A DNA stretch of 13,384 nucleotides from an uncultured Phascolarctobacterium sp. Its GTDB lineage: Bacteria > Bacillota > Negativicutes > Acidaminococcales > Acidaminococcaceae. The notes beneath the pieces were generated by a model. That model was not told where the DNA came from and made no database searches. It worked only from the letters and a program-made list of their open reading frames with translations. A program made the translations under genes and the position numbers. This document shows positions 6,736 to 13,384 of this stretch, one piece after another; within the stretch, counting starts at the first letter, position 1, and every line of letters begins with the position of its first letter. The stretch spans positions 1 through 13,384 of the forward strand of contig CAMFET010000012.1 of assembly GCA_945949475.1 (NCBI GenBank), read 5' to 3'.

Positions 6736-6821
6736 GCGGTAGTGGCGGAACGGCAGACGCGCTAGCCTCAGGAGCTAGTGGGGGCAACCCCGTGGAGGTT
6801 CAAATCCTCTCTACCGCACCA
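6736..6821 (+). tRNA. tRNA-Leu(CAG)
   Basis: The 86-base cloverleaf has acceptor arms GCGGTAG (6736-6742) and CTACCGC (6811-6817), a short D stem GCG/CGC, an anticodon stem CTAGC/GCTAG around the loop CTCAGGA (anticodon CAG), and a long variable arm GGGG/CCCC typical of class II leucine tRNA. The T loop is TTCAAAT and the CCA end is encoded (6819-6821). It decodes the leucine codon CUG, which is frequent in the neighbouring genes. It is transcribed alone, with its own promoter and terminator. I see no repeat of its 3' end elsewhere in the window, so there is no sign of use as an integration site here. Confidence 0.96.
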
Positions 6822-6834
6822 TATGGAAACTAAG

Positions 6835-6863
6835 GACCTAAGAGCTCGCTCTTAGGTCTTTTT
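6835..6863 (+). terminator. Rho-independent terminator of tRNA-Leu
   Basis: A perfect 10-bp stem GACCTAAGAG (6835-6844) with 6849-6858, a 4-base loop and five T residues at 6859-6863, starting 14 bases after the CCA end. Confidence 0.93.
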
Positions 6864-6958
6864 ATTATGCTTGGCTACTTGCAAAGCGGCGTAAGTTATG
6901 TAAAAATATATTTAAGTAGTATATTTGCGTAAAACGCACGCAATAAAGGAGTGAAAGC

Positions 6959-7543
6959 ATGAATGGAAGGGAGCTGAAGGCTGCAGCGCTGATGCTGGCA
7001 GGCTTCTTTGTGGTGGGTGCTGTAGCAGGTAGCTGTTATGCTTTGGTGAGTGCTAATAGCGTAAAAACTAATAAATATAACACTGCCCAGCTTACCCAGC
7101 ATTTGCAGTATGCTGAGGTGGAGGCAGGACGCTTGCAGTGCATCGTTTTGCAGGACAAGGCAGAGCTTTATAATATTCCTTCGGGATTGGAGGGCAAGGT
7201 TATCGAGCGCATGTCCAAGGGCGTGAAGGTGGATTATTTAGAGACTGTTTCCAGTCAGGATAAGGATGAAAGCTTTGCCATTACAACGGTGGAGCTGCAG
7301 TTCCAACGCTTTTGGGGAGCTAGGCATATAATTCCCGAAGGCAGCAAGGTGCAGATTTTGCGCTCTGCTAGGGATAACGGCGAGGTTAGAGGACGTGTTT
7401 TTGTGGACGGAAAATATTATGACAAGGACTTTGACCTACAGTATCTGCGTTTTCCCTATGTGGGGCAATGGAAAAAGGTGGAGTTTCAGGGGAAGCCTGG
7501 CTTTATGAAGTATGATACGCTTTCCGAAAGTAAGCTCATGTGA
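6959..7543 (+). CDS. Membrane-anchored protein with possible SH3-like domain, function unknown
   Basis: This 194-aa protein has a short positive N terminus and one hydrophobic segment at about residues 8-32, so it is probably anchored in the membrane with the bulk outside. C26 is preceded by AGS, a poor lipobox. Residues ~65-95 (KAELYNIPSGLEGKVIERMS and the KGVKVDYLE that follows) look like the first half of a bacterial SH3 domain. GQWKKVEFQGKPGFMKYDTLS (169-189) looks like an SH3 ending, with a ~75-residue stretch between that may be an insertion or a second small barrel. ATG 6959 follows AAAGGAG (6945-6951) by seven bases. The gene lies nine bases before a second anchored protein, so the two form an operon. 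No clear promoter is visible. SH3-type folds often bind peptidoglycan, but that role is inference. Confidence 0.78.
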   Translation: MNGRELKAAALMLAGFFVVGAVAGSCYALVSANSVKTNKYNTAQLTQHLQYAEVEAGRLQCIVLQDKAELYNIPSGLEGKVIERMSKGVKVDYLETVSSQDKDESFAITTVELQFQRFWGARHIIPEGSKVQILRSARDNGEVRGRVFVDGKYYDKDFDLQYLRFPYVGQWKKVEFQGKPGFMKYDTLSESKLM

Positions 7544-7552
7544 GGTGTGGCC

Positions 7553-8047
7553 ATGAATAAAAGGACAATGATGATATTTTTAGTTGTGCTCGCCACCTTA
7601 GCTGGCTTTGTGATGGCCAATAATATTTTAGGTACGCGCATCCGTACCATTACTGTGCGCGATGGGGATAGCTTTTATGTGGAGCCCAGCGTGACGGCTA
7701 TGAGTGCTACCTCGCTGTTTCAAGTGGGGGAGGAGCTGCTGGTGGTGGACAAGCTTGAGCTTAAGCAGCCCACTGCTATAAAAATGGTAAAGCCACTGCT
7801 TTTGGAGGATGCTGAGCACACGAAATATAAGCTGGAGCCGGGTGCTGTCTACAAAATTGCCAAGGCTCAGCTGGATAAGCCAGCTGCCCCCTGCATCGTG
7901 CAGGTGAAAACCACCAAGGGACTGCTGGTGGAGCTGGCAGTGCCCAAGGATGCGGCCGTGCCAGTGGACGAGGGGACTTGGCTGCGCTTGCGCAAAAAGG
8001 ATGACAAAAGTGAGGCCTGGCAGCGCAGCAAGACGCAGTGGTATTGA
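7553..8047 (+). CDS. Small membrane-anchored or exported protein, function unknown
   Basis: I do not recognise this 164-aa protein. Residues 6-25 are strongly hydrophobic after MNKR, giving an N-terminal anchor or signal peptide, and the rest is predicted extracytoplasmic. The body alternates short hydrophobic strands with charged turns (for example FQVGEELLVVDKLEL at 56-70 and YKLEPGAVYKIAKAQL at 92-107) and ends in GTWLRLRKKD plus a polar tail, a pattern that suggests small beta-barrel folds like those of its neighbour. I chose ATG 7553, seven bases after GAGG (7542-7545); GTG 7547 is only one base from that site. It begins nine bases after the preceding stop and ends before a bidirectional terminator, completing a two-gene unit. 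Confidence 0.75.
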   Translation: MNKRTMMIFLVVLATLAGFVMANNILGTRIRTITVRDGDSFYVEPSVTAMSATSLFQVGEELLVVDKLELKQPTAIKMVKPLLLEDAEHTKYKLEPGAVYKIAKAQLDKPAAPCIVQVKTTKGLLVELAVPKDAAVPVDEGTWLRLRKKDDKSEAWQRSKTQWY

Positions 8048-8124
8048 TAATAAAACATTTGTTTCCTATTGCGTTTCGCAAGGGATAAAAATATACTACG
8101 TTTGTAGTTTTAGAATACACAAAA

Positions 8125-8182
8125 ATCCCGCATCAACTACCCTTTAGCTAGTTAGGTAGTGATGTGGGATGCTTGCTTTTTT
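8125..8182. terminator. Bidirectional terminator between convergent genes
   Basis: ATCCCGCATC and ACTACC (8125-8141) pair with 8155-8170, with one bulged A (8135), one G-T pair and a 13-base loop. A T run at 8177-8182 follows on the plus strand. On the minus strand the stem is followed by TTTTT (complement of 8121-8125). It can therefore end both the 6959-8047 unit and the ptuA-ptuB unit. Its plus-strand T run overlaps the ptuB stop codon. Confidence 0.88.
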
Positions 8183-8960
8183 AGAGCTTATCACCACTGG
8201 CGGCTATGACCTTTTCTGCGGCTTCGCCTAAATACCAGCGTATTACAGAGAAGAATGGCAGAGAAATGCCCTCGTAGTCCGGCACTAAGCAGGTTTCAGC
8301 CAACATGGCCAAAACCTCCTCCAGCGGGATGCCCTGTTCCAGCTCGGCGGCGATCTCATCCTCCAGCTTTTGGATAACAGCCAGGCGCATCCGCATCAGC
8401 CTAGGAGCGTTTAAGTTTAACTCCTTAATCGTGCGCTCGGCTTTGTTCCACAGCTTTTTAGGGCAGGTTGTTTTATCGACCAGCATTTTGCCGGAATGCT
8501 CCGTATAGCAAAAAATGCGTACCTTGCCAGGAATCTTAAGAGGATTCAAAATCATGGCCGTAATGGGCTTGCCCCCTTTGGGGACATCGCAGCTGCGGTC
8601 ATTTTTTTGTTTGGAATAGCGCCACTGGGCATCGGGAACGGAGGGCTGGCTGCCGCCGTGGCAAACTCCCAGGAGATTGTGCCAATCTAAATGGTAGTTG
8701 TGGCCGTATTCGGTGGTAGCGCTTTTGGGATAATAATGCTCCACGCGAAAATCATCCACCTCGCCCTCCTCTTCGGCCAGCTTAATGCTGATTTCGCAAT
8801 AGGCGCACAGGCCATGCTGGTCGAGTAGAATTTGCTGCTTAACCTCCTGGTAGCCGCGGCGGGCACGCCGACGAAAGTGCTCCCAGCTTTCCCAAGGATA
8901 ATTGGTGCGGTAGCGTTTTAAGCCTTCGGGCTCTTCCTTGCATTTATATACTCGTTTCAT
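8181..8960 (-). CDS. ptuB: PtuB-type HNH endonuclease of a Septu defence system
   Basis: This 259-aa protein is the likely nuclease of a two-gene anti-phage module. The HNH/zinc core is visible as CAYCE (C52, C55), VEHYYPKS (H75), WHNLLGVCHGG (N95, C100, H101) and SCDVPKG (C124), the pattern of the TIGR02646/PtuB family. A helical, acidic region follows (~170-225). In characterised Septu systems PtuB associates with a PtuA ATPase complex and cleaves nucleic acid after infection. Its ATG overlaps the ptuA stop as ATGA (8957-8960), with GGAGG at 8969-8973 on this strand eight bases upstream, so the two are translationally coupled. No reverse transcriptase or retron RNA is nearby, which favours plain Septu over a retron-linked version. 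Family assignment is by motif and gene pairing. Confidence 0.87.
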   Translation of the reverse strand: MKRVYKCKEEPEGLKRYRTNYPWESWEHFRRRARRGYQEVKQQILLDQHGLCAYCEISIKLAEEEGEVDDFRVEHYYPKSATTEYGHNYHLDWHNLLGVCHGGSQPSVPDAQWRYSKQKNDRSCDVPKGGKPITAMILNPLKIPGKVRIFCYTEHSGKMLVDKTTCPKKLWNKAERTIKELNLNAPRLMRMRLAVIQKLEDEIAAELEQGIPLEEVLAMLAETCLVPDYEGISLPFFSVIRWYLGEAAEKVIAASGDKL

Positions 8961-10273
8961 GAGCGCTGCCTCCGGAATTTACGCATGCGGATATCCATAT
9001 CCGCCCGCAGCAGCTCGGGCTCGTTGCCCTTGGACCAGGCATCCAGCTGCTTGCGCAGAGCGAGTGCCTCTTGGCTATCCCATTTATCCTCGCTGACCAG
9101 CTCCAAATAACGCTTGAGGCTTTGCACGATGGGCAAGCGCTCGGAGCGCAGGGTAACATTTTGGATATCCTGCAAAATTTGCGCGCTGGATGCACCCATG
9201 GCGAAGCTAACGCGGCGTACGCCCTCAAAGTTGCGTCCCCAAACGAGCACGCGCACGCTTTCAGCAGGCACACTGCTCAGCACCTGCGGGCTGTGAGTGG
9301 TGACGATAAACTGCACATTGGGAAAGGCGCGCTGCATATCCAGCAGTACTGATTGTTGCCACAAGGGATGCAAATGCATATCGATTTCATCGATAAGCAC
9401 TAGACCGGGCGTTGCTACCACAGCCTCGGCACCCAGCTGCGGATTGAGTCGCACCATGCGGTAGGCTAAATCGGCTACCATGCTTAAAATACTGCGAAAG
9501 CCATCGCTTAAATCATCTACGACCATTTCGCCCATATCGGGATGGTTGATAACAAAGCAGCCCAGCTCAGCATGATAGTATAAATTATGAAAGCCAGTGC
9601 TTTCTAGACAGGCATCGATGGCCTGACGCACTGCCTCCTGTACCAATAGGGCATCGGCAGCTTCCTCGCTATGGTCCTGCTGTGCTGCGCGTTCGCTGAT
9701 TAGCTTAAACCAGTGGCCAAAGGTGTTGTAGGAGCTGGAGGGCTCAAGACATTCCTTATAGCCGATAAGGCGCTCATTAAGCTGCTCCTGCTGGTCATCC
9801 TCCATAAGGCTGCTATCCACCCACATGCGGGCTGTACCGTAGTAGGCGAAGGCGGGTAAAAGCGTGCTTTCATCCTCGCAAAGAGCATTGCACAGAAGCT
9901 TGCCTCGCTCTAGCAGATCCTCGGCCAGCTCTTCGGTCGCAGTGGCGCTGCTTACGCTTTTGTGACAGCGGATGTGTTTGCCGTGCACCTCGCCCTCTAG
10001 GGTGAGCTCCACAGGGTATTCGCTGCGCATGGCTTCGAGATGCTTGCCATCCTTTTGGTAAATAGGGACGCGGCGCACATCCTTAGCGCAGATATGCTTG
10101 CCTGCGATATTAAAGCAACGTAAAAAAGGCTCTAGCCCAATGGCCAGTGCATCAAATATAGCAGTTTTCCCCTTACCGTTTTCACCCACAATCACGGTGA
10201 GCTTGGGTTCAAAGTCTATTTCTAAGGCATCGTAGCAACGAAAATTTTTTAGCATTAGCTTTTCTATCTGCAT
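8957..10273 (-). CDS. ptuA: PtuA-type SMC/OLD-like ATPase of a Septu defence system
   Basis: This 438-aa ABC/SMC-like ATPase begins LMLKNFRCYDALEIDF, typical of AAA15/AAA21 proteins. Walker A is GENGKGKT at 30-37, a degenerate ABC signature LSDGFRS is at 255-261, Walker B LVLIDEIDMHLHP at 291-303, and the switch histidine is in TTHSPQ at 325-330. No nuclease (TOPRIM) domain follows, unlike full-length OLD proteins, so cleavage is presumably left to the HNH partner. In studied systems PtuA forms the oligomeric core that binds and controls PtuB; which trigger it senses here cannot be read. The start ATG is preceded by GGAGG (10281-10285, minus strand) seven bases away. All ATPase motifs are intact, so the system looks functional. 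Confidence 0.88.
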   Translation of the reverse strand: MQIEKLMLKNFRCYDALEIDFEPKLTVIVGENGKGKTAIFDALAIGLEPFLRCFNIAGKHICAKDVRRVPIYQKDGKHLEAMRSEYPVELTLEGEVHGKHIRCHKSVSSATATEELAEDLLERGKLLCNALCEDESTLLPAFAYYGTARMWVDSSLMEDDQQEQLNERLIGYKECLEPSSSYNTFGHWFKLISERAAQQDHSEEAADALLVQEAVRQAIDACLESTGFHNLYYHAELGCFVINHPDMGEMVVDDLSDGFRSILSMVADLAYRMVRLNPQLGAEAVVATPGLVLIDEIDMHLHPLWQQSVLLDMQRAFPNVQFIVTTHSPQVLSSVPAESVRVLVWGRNFEGVRRVSFAMGASSAQILQDIQNVTLRSERLPIVQSLKRYLELVSEDKWDSQEALALRKQLDAWSKGNEPELLRADMDIRMRKFRRQRS

Positions 10274-10305
10274 GGTATCGCCTCCACTTTTGTATCTATG
10301 TTAAC

Positions 10306-10334
10306 ATTATACCTCTAAACTAAGGGTTGAAGAA
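10306..10334 (-). promoter_or_regulatory. Promoter of ptuA-ptuB
   Basis: On the minus strand TATAAT (complement of 10306-10311) lies about 33 bases upstream of the ptuA start, with a weak TTCTTC at the -35 position (complement of 10329-10334, 17-bp spacing). The good -10 and poor -35 suggest modest expression or a need for an activator. Confidence 0.58.
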
Positions 10335-10353
10335 ACTTTTTTGTGCAGAAAAA

Positions 10354-10383
10354 GAGACAAAATTGTGGAAAAGGTGGTATAAT
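10354..10383 (+). promoter_or_regulatory. Extended -10 promoter of the DUF401 gene
   Basis: TGGTATAAT (10375-10383) is a perfect extended -10. GAGACA at 10354-10359 matches four of six -35 positions at 18-bp spacing. It is back to back with the ptuA promoter; the two -10 boxes are 66 bases apart, so a regulator bound between them could affect both. Confidence 0.68.
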
Positions 10384-10443
10384 AAGCAAACTATGCTATT
10401 GAAAAGGCTTTAAGAATTTATTGAGCAGATAAGGATGGTTTTT

Positions 10444-11661
10444 ATGAATATATTTATCTTGCTAGCTATTGCTATGACCTTGATTATTATTCTGCTGCGC
10501 AAGCATGTGCCCATTGGGCCTTGTATGTTGGTGGGTGGCCTATTTATTTGGGCGATGAAAACTCCTAGCCTGCATTATTTGTGGCAGGGCTTTACGGAAA
10601 CCATAACCATGAGCCGTACCTATGATATTTTGTTTGCGCTGTACTTTGTCATGTGCTTGGAAATCGAGCTGCGCACCAGTGGTGCTTTGGCAGGCATGGT
10701 GCATGCGCTGCAGCGCATTTTTTCCAGCACCAAGGTGACCTTGGCTGTTATGCCGGCCTTTTTGGGACTCTTGCCCTCGCTTGGCGGTGCGCGCTTTAGT
10801 GCGCCCATTGTGGAGGAGGCCAGCAAGGAGCTGCCCTTGACGCAGGAGCATCGAGCTGCAATTAATTTTTGGTTTAGGCATATTTTCGAGTTTTCCAGCC
10901 CTATTATTCCGGGTATGATTATGGCTTGCAATATTGCAGGGGTTTCCTATAGTGATTTTATTATGCATTTGTGCTGGCTCACCGTGTTGGCCTTTGTGGC
11001 TGGCTGGCTGGTTTTGATAACGCCTATTAAAACCGCTGGGATGACCGATTACAAGGAGGACAAGCTGGAGCAGGAGCAAAATACCCAGGATTTGTGGCTG
11101 AGCCTTTCGCCCGTAGTTTTGACCTTTGTGCTGGTCGTTTTTTGTGATATGAATGCTTCCGTGGGTATGGGCGTGGTAACGGCAGGGTTATTTTTCGTGC
11201 TGCGTTTTACCAAGCGCTTTGTGAGCCTTAAGGAGGTTGTGCTGGGTGCGCTGGACTTTAAAATGTTCTTTAACGTGCTCTGCATCCTGTACTTTATCCA
11301 AATCCTTACGGTAACCAATGTGCTGAAGGAAATCGTAGTAGCCTTCCAAAGCTCTCCTTTGCCGGTGCCGGTGATTATTGGCTGCGTAAGCTTTATTATC
11401 GGCGTGCTGACGGGCATGAGCCAGGGCCACGTAGCTATCGTAATGCCCATTGTGGCAGCAATGGCCACGGGCAATCTAAATTTGGCCGGTGTGGCCATGG
11501 CCTTTGGTGTAGCAGGGCAAATGCTCACCCCCACCCATATGTGCTTAGTGGTAACGGTGGATTATTTTAAGTCCAACTTTTTTAAAACACTGCAGCCGGT
11601 TTTGCTGTGTGAGGTGCTTATCCTGACGGTGTTTAGCGTTTATTCGTATTTTACTTGGTAA
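10444..11661 (+). CDS. DUF401-family integral membrane protein, putative transporter
   Basis: This 405-aa protein is hydrophobic throughout, with about ten predicted membrane segments and a polar cytoplasmic-type loop near residues 195-215 (TDYKEDKLEQEQNTQ). Its length and the segments LGLLPSLGGARFSAPIVEEA, FWFRHIFEFSSPIIPG and GMSQGHVAIVMPIVAAM match the DUF401/TIGR00529 family, whose symmetric arrangement resembles gluconate- and C4-dicarboxylate-type permeases; no substrate is established. I chose ATG 10444, eight bases after AAGGA (10431-10435); ATG 10435 overlaps that site. It has its own promoter and terminator, so it is a single-gene unit. It is adjacent and divergent to the Septu genes, but nothing in it points to a role in defence. 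Confidence 0.85.
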   Translation: MNIFILLAIAMTLIIILLRKHVPIGPCMLVGGLFIWAMKTPSLHYLWQGFTETITMSRTYDILFALYFVMCLEIELRTSGALAGMVHALQRIFSSTKVTLAVMPAFLGLLPSLGGARFSAPIVEEASKELPLTQEHRAAINFWFRHIFEFSSPIIPGMIMACNIAGVSYSDFIMHLCWLTVLAFVAGWLVLITPIKTAGMTDYKEDKLEQEQNTQDLWLSLSPVVLTFVLVVFCDMNASVGMGVVTAGLFFVLRFTKRFVSLKEVVLGALDFKMFFNVLCILYFIQILTVTNVLKEIVVAFQSSPLPVPVIIGCVSFIIGVLTGMSQGHVAIVMPIVAAMATGNLNLAGVAMAFGVAGQMLTPTHMCLVVTVDYFKSNFFKTLQPVLLCEVLILTVFSVYSYFTW

Positions 11662-11668
11662 TTATTGA

Positions 11669-11704
11669 GAAAATCCCGCTTTAAGCAGGATTTTCTTTTT
11701 TTTT
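11669..11704 (+). terminator. Rho-independent terminator after the DUF401 gene
   Basis: GAAAATCC (11669-11676) pairs with GGATTTTC (11688-11695), extended inside by GCT/AGC after one mismatch. Nine T residues follow at 11696-11704. The stem starts eight bases after the stop codon. Confidence 0.92.
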
Positions 11705-11723
11705 GCAGAATAGTATATACTGA

Positions 11724-11752
11724 TTACTGTGTATATTTGATAATAATATAAA
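11724..11752 (+). promoter_or_regulatory. Likely promoter of the phosphohexomutase gene
   Basis: TTACTG (11724-11729) and TATAAA (11747-11752) are spaced by 17 bp in an AT-rich stretch, 22 bases before the start codon. The leader would be very short (about 15 bases), so another -10 such as GATAAT (11739-11744) is possible. Confidence 0.5.
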
Positions 11753-11774
11753 TTCATTGATGAAGGAGACTTGA

Positions 11775-13148
11775 ATGATGGAAGTTACCAACAAAGCATT
11801 TAAAGCTTATGATGTGCGTGGTGTGTATCCAAGCGAAGTTAACGAAGAAATGGCTTATCGTGTGGGTCGAATTTTTTCCGCTATGTTTGCAGCAGAAACC
11901 GTGGTAGTGGGCCATGATATTCGCTTGAGCGGTCCTGCCCTTGTGGCAGCACTTACCGAAGGCTTGCGCCATGGTGGCACCAAGGTTATTGATATTGGCC
12001 AATGCGGCACCGAGATGATTTATTTTGCTACTGCTCATTTAAAGGCAGATGGCGGTATTATGGTTACGGCTAGCCATAATCCTAAGGAATACAATGGCAT
12101 GAAGCTGGTGCGTCGCGATGCGCGTCCCATTAGTGCTGATACAGGATTGAAGGAAATTGGCGAAATGGTGGCCGCTTCCGGCGATATGCCTCATCAGCTG
12201 GTTCCGGGCAAAAAGCTGGGCGCAGTGGAAAAGGTTGATATTGTGCCCGCCTATATCAAGCATCTTTTGAGCTATGTCGATTTAAAGGCTTTAAAGCCGA
12301 TGAAAATTGTAGCTAACCCCGGCAATGGTGGTGCAGGCCCCATTTTAAAGGAGCTGGCCAAGCATTTGCCGTTTGAGTTTATTACGCTTAACGATACGCC
12401 CGATGGCACCTTCCCCAATGGTGTGCCCAATCCTCTGCTAATGCCCAACCGTGAGGCCACTGCTAAGGTGGTGCGCGAGAGCGGTGCCGATTTAGGCATT
12501 GCCTGGGATGGTGATTTTGACCGTTGCTTCCTCTTTGACGAAAAGGCAGAGTTTATCGAGGGCTATTATATCGTGGGCCTTTTGGCCGAAGTGTTCCTGT
12601 TAAAGGAGCCCGGTGCCAAGATCATGTTCGACCCGCGCCTGACCTGGAATACCGAGGATATTTTGCAGCGTGATGGCGGTGTGCCCGTGCGTTGCAAGAG
12701 CGGTCATGCTTTTATGAAGGAGTGCATGCGTAATAATGATGTGCTCTATGGTGGCGAGATGAGCGCACACCATTATTTCCGCGACTTTTCCTGCTGTGAC
12801 AGCGGCATGATTCCGTGGCTGCTCGTAACCGAGCTCATTTGCCGCAGTGGCAAAACCTTGTCCGAGCTGGTGGGCGAGCGTGTGGCAATGTATCCCTGCA
12901 GTGGTGAAATCAACCGTAAGGTGGCTGATTCGGCGGCAGTTTTGGCCGAGCTGGGCAAGCGCTATGCTGATGGCGAGCAGGACCATTTGGATGGCTTAAG
13001 CGTGGCTTATGACAAGTGGCGCTTTAATGTGCGCGTGTCCAATACCGAGCCCGTAATGCGCTTGAATGTGGAGACCAGGGGCGACAAGGAGCTTATGGCA
13101 GCTAAGACCGAGGAGCTTTTGGCGATTATTGGCGGTGAAGAGGCGTAA
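11775..13148 (+). CDS. Phosphomannomutase/phosphoglucomutase
   Basis: This 457-aa alpha-D-phosphohexomutase interconverts hexose 6- and 1-phosphates through a phosphoserine. The four signature sites are present: GIMVTASHNP with catalytic S100, the metal loop DGDFDR (245-250), the sugar-recognition loop GGEMSAHHYF (326-335) and the phosphate-binding loop RVSNTEPVMR (420-429). It begins FKAYDVRGVYP, as in ManB/AlgC-type dual-specificity enzymes rather than PgcA or GlmM, so both glucose and mannose phosphates are plausible substrates. AAGGAG (11763-11768) precedes ATG 11775 by six bases; ATG 11778 is an alternative one codon later. galE follows after a terminator, so the region may supply UDP-sugar precursors for envelope or exopolysaccharide synthesis. 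Confidence 0.95.
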   Translation: MMEVTNKAFKAYDVRGVYPSEVNEEMAYRVGRIFSAMFAAETVVVGHDIRLSGPALVAALTEGLRHGGTKVIDIGQCGTEMIYFATAHLKADGGIMVTASHNPKEYNGMKLVRRDARPISADTGLKEIGEMVAASGDMPHQLVPGKKLGAVEKVDIVPAYIKHLLSYVDLKALKPMKIVANPGNGGAGPILKELAKHLPFEFITLNDTPDGTFPNGVPNPLLMPNREATAKVVRESGADLGIAWDGDFDRCFLFDEKAEFIEGYYIVGLLAEVFLLKEPGAKIMFDPRLTWNTEDILQRDGGVPVRCKSGHAFMKECMRNNDVLYGGEMSAHHYFRDFSCCDSGMIPWLLVTELICRSGKTLSELVGERVAMYPCSGEINRKVADSAAVLAELGKRYADGEQDHLDGLSVAYDKWRFNVRVSNTEPVMRLNVETRGDKELMAAKTEELLAIIGGEEA

Positions 13149-13155
13149 ACATTTT

Positions 13156-13184
13156 ACAAGGGGGCTTGAGAGTCCCCTTGTTTT
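13156..13184 (+). terminator. Terminator between the phosphohexomutase gene and galE
   Basis: An 11-bp stem (13156-13166 with 13171-13181, one G-T pair) with a 4-base loop is followed by a T run reaching 13184. The short T tract and the galE start only 29 bases later suggest that termination may be partial. I see no separate promoter for galE in the 64-base gap. Confidence 0.78.
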
Positions 13185-13212
13185 CTAAAAATAAAAAGAA
13201 CGAGGGATAAAG

Positions 13213-13384
13213 ATGAATATTCTTGTTACAGGCGGCGCTGGTTATATCGGCTCCCATGTAGTGGAGGAGCTGCAAAAATGTGGCTACACTCCCATTGTTT
13301 ATGATAATTTTTCCACCGGACATGAGGAAGCTGTGCCCGAGGAGGTGCAGCTGGTGGAGGGCGATATTCATGATGTGCGCTTCG
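13213..13384 (+). CDS. galE: UDP-glucose 4-epimerase, N-terminal fragment
   Basis: The first 57 codons are in the window and the frame is open to the edge. The N terminus MNILVTGGAGYIGSHVVEEL carries the NAD-binding TGGAGYIGSH motif (residues 6-15) of the extended short-chain dehydrogenase/reductase family, followed by VYDNFSTGH and the EGDIHD strand typical of GalE. The enzyme interconverts UDP-glucose and UDP-galactose in the cytoplasm. The ATG is preceded by GAGGG (13202-13206) at six bases. It lies downstream of a phosphohexomutase that would make the glucose 1-phosphate needed for UDP-glucose. Related UDP-sugar epimerases share this N terminus, so the exact substrate awaits the missing part. 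Confidence 0.9.
   Translation, partial: MNILVTGGAGYIGSHVVEELQKCGYTPIVYDNFSTGHEEAVPEEVQLVEGDIHDVRF

Noticed and set aside
6736..6821. tRNA-Leu as an attachment site for an island containing Septu
   Set aside because: No repeat of the tRNA 3' end and no integrase are visible in the window, and unrelated genes lie between the tRNA and the Septu pair.
7547..7552. GTG 7547 as start of the second envelope protein
   Set aside because: Only one base separates it from the GAGG site, while ATG 7553 has seven-base spacing.
8181..10273. Retron-linked version of the ATPase/HNH pair
   Set aside because: No reverse transcriptase gene or msr/msd-like RNA region flanks the pair; both sides are ordinary genes with clear terminator and promoter sites.
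10435..10443. ATG 10435 as start of the DUF401 protein
   Set aside because: It overlaps the only AAGGA ribosome site; ATG 10444 is eight bases from it and begins directly with the first membrane segment.

Overview
The window is a gene-dense stretch of a Gram-positive-lineage (Firmicutes) bacterial chromosome. It has strong purine-rich ribosome binding sites, sigma-A-type promoters and hairpin-plus-T-run terminators. The order divIC - yabR - tilS - hpt - ftsH matches the conserved Bacillus/Clostridium neighbourhood, but spoIIE is missing between yabR and tilS. With moderate base composition and this mix of genes, a non-sporulating gut-type Firmicute such as a Negativicute (Phascolarctobacterium/Acidaminococcus-like) is my best guess. 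That placement is inference, because no rRNA is present.

Layout, left to right. 1-4400 is the housekeeping block: the tail of a DivIC/FtsB-type division protein (1-120), a YabR-like S1-domain RNA-binding protein, a short TilS (tRNA-Ile lysidine synthetase), hypoxanthine phosphoribosyltransferase and the FtsH membrane protease, which begins at TTG and ends in a strong terminator. 4401-4703 is an AT-rich intergenic stretch with several hairpins, leading to an unrecognised 229-aa protein (4704-5393). An extended -10 promoter then drives a GldA-like metal-dependent alcohol dehydrogenase (5528-6646). A solitary tRNA-Leu(CAG) follows, with its own promoter and terminator. Next come two adjacent small membrane-anchored proteins (6959-8047), which may carry SH3-like beta folds.

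The accessory element is a two-gene Septu-type anti-phage module on the minus strand (8181-10273): PtuA, an SMC/OLD-like ATPase, followed by PtuB, an HNH nuclease, with a 4-bp ATGA overlap. It sits between a bidirectional terminator shared with the plus-strand genes to its left and a divergent promoter region to its right. To the right lie a DUF401-type integral membrane protein, a phosphoglucomutase/phosphomannomutase and the start of galE, the last two suggesting a sugar-nucleotide/cell-envelope segment.

Transcription is well punctuated: seven promoters and eight hairpins, most of them clear terminators, can be read directly. I see no CRISPR array, insertion sequence, integrase or rRNA. The most system-like content is Septu, which is a described defence family. 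The least explained content is the 4401-5393 leader/orphan locus and the 6959-8047 envelope-protein pair.
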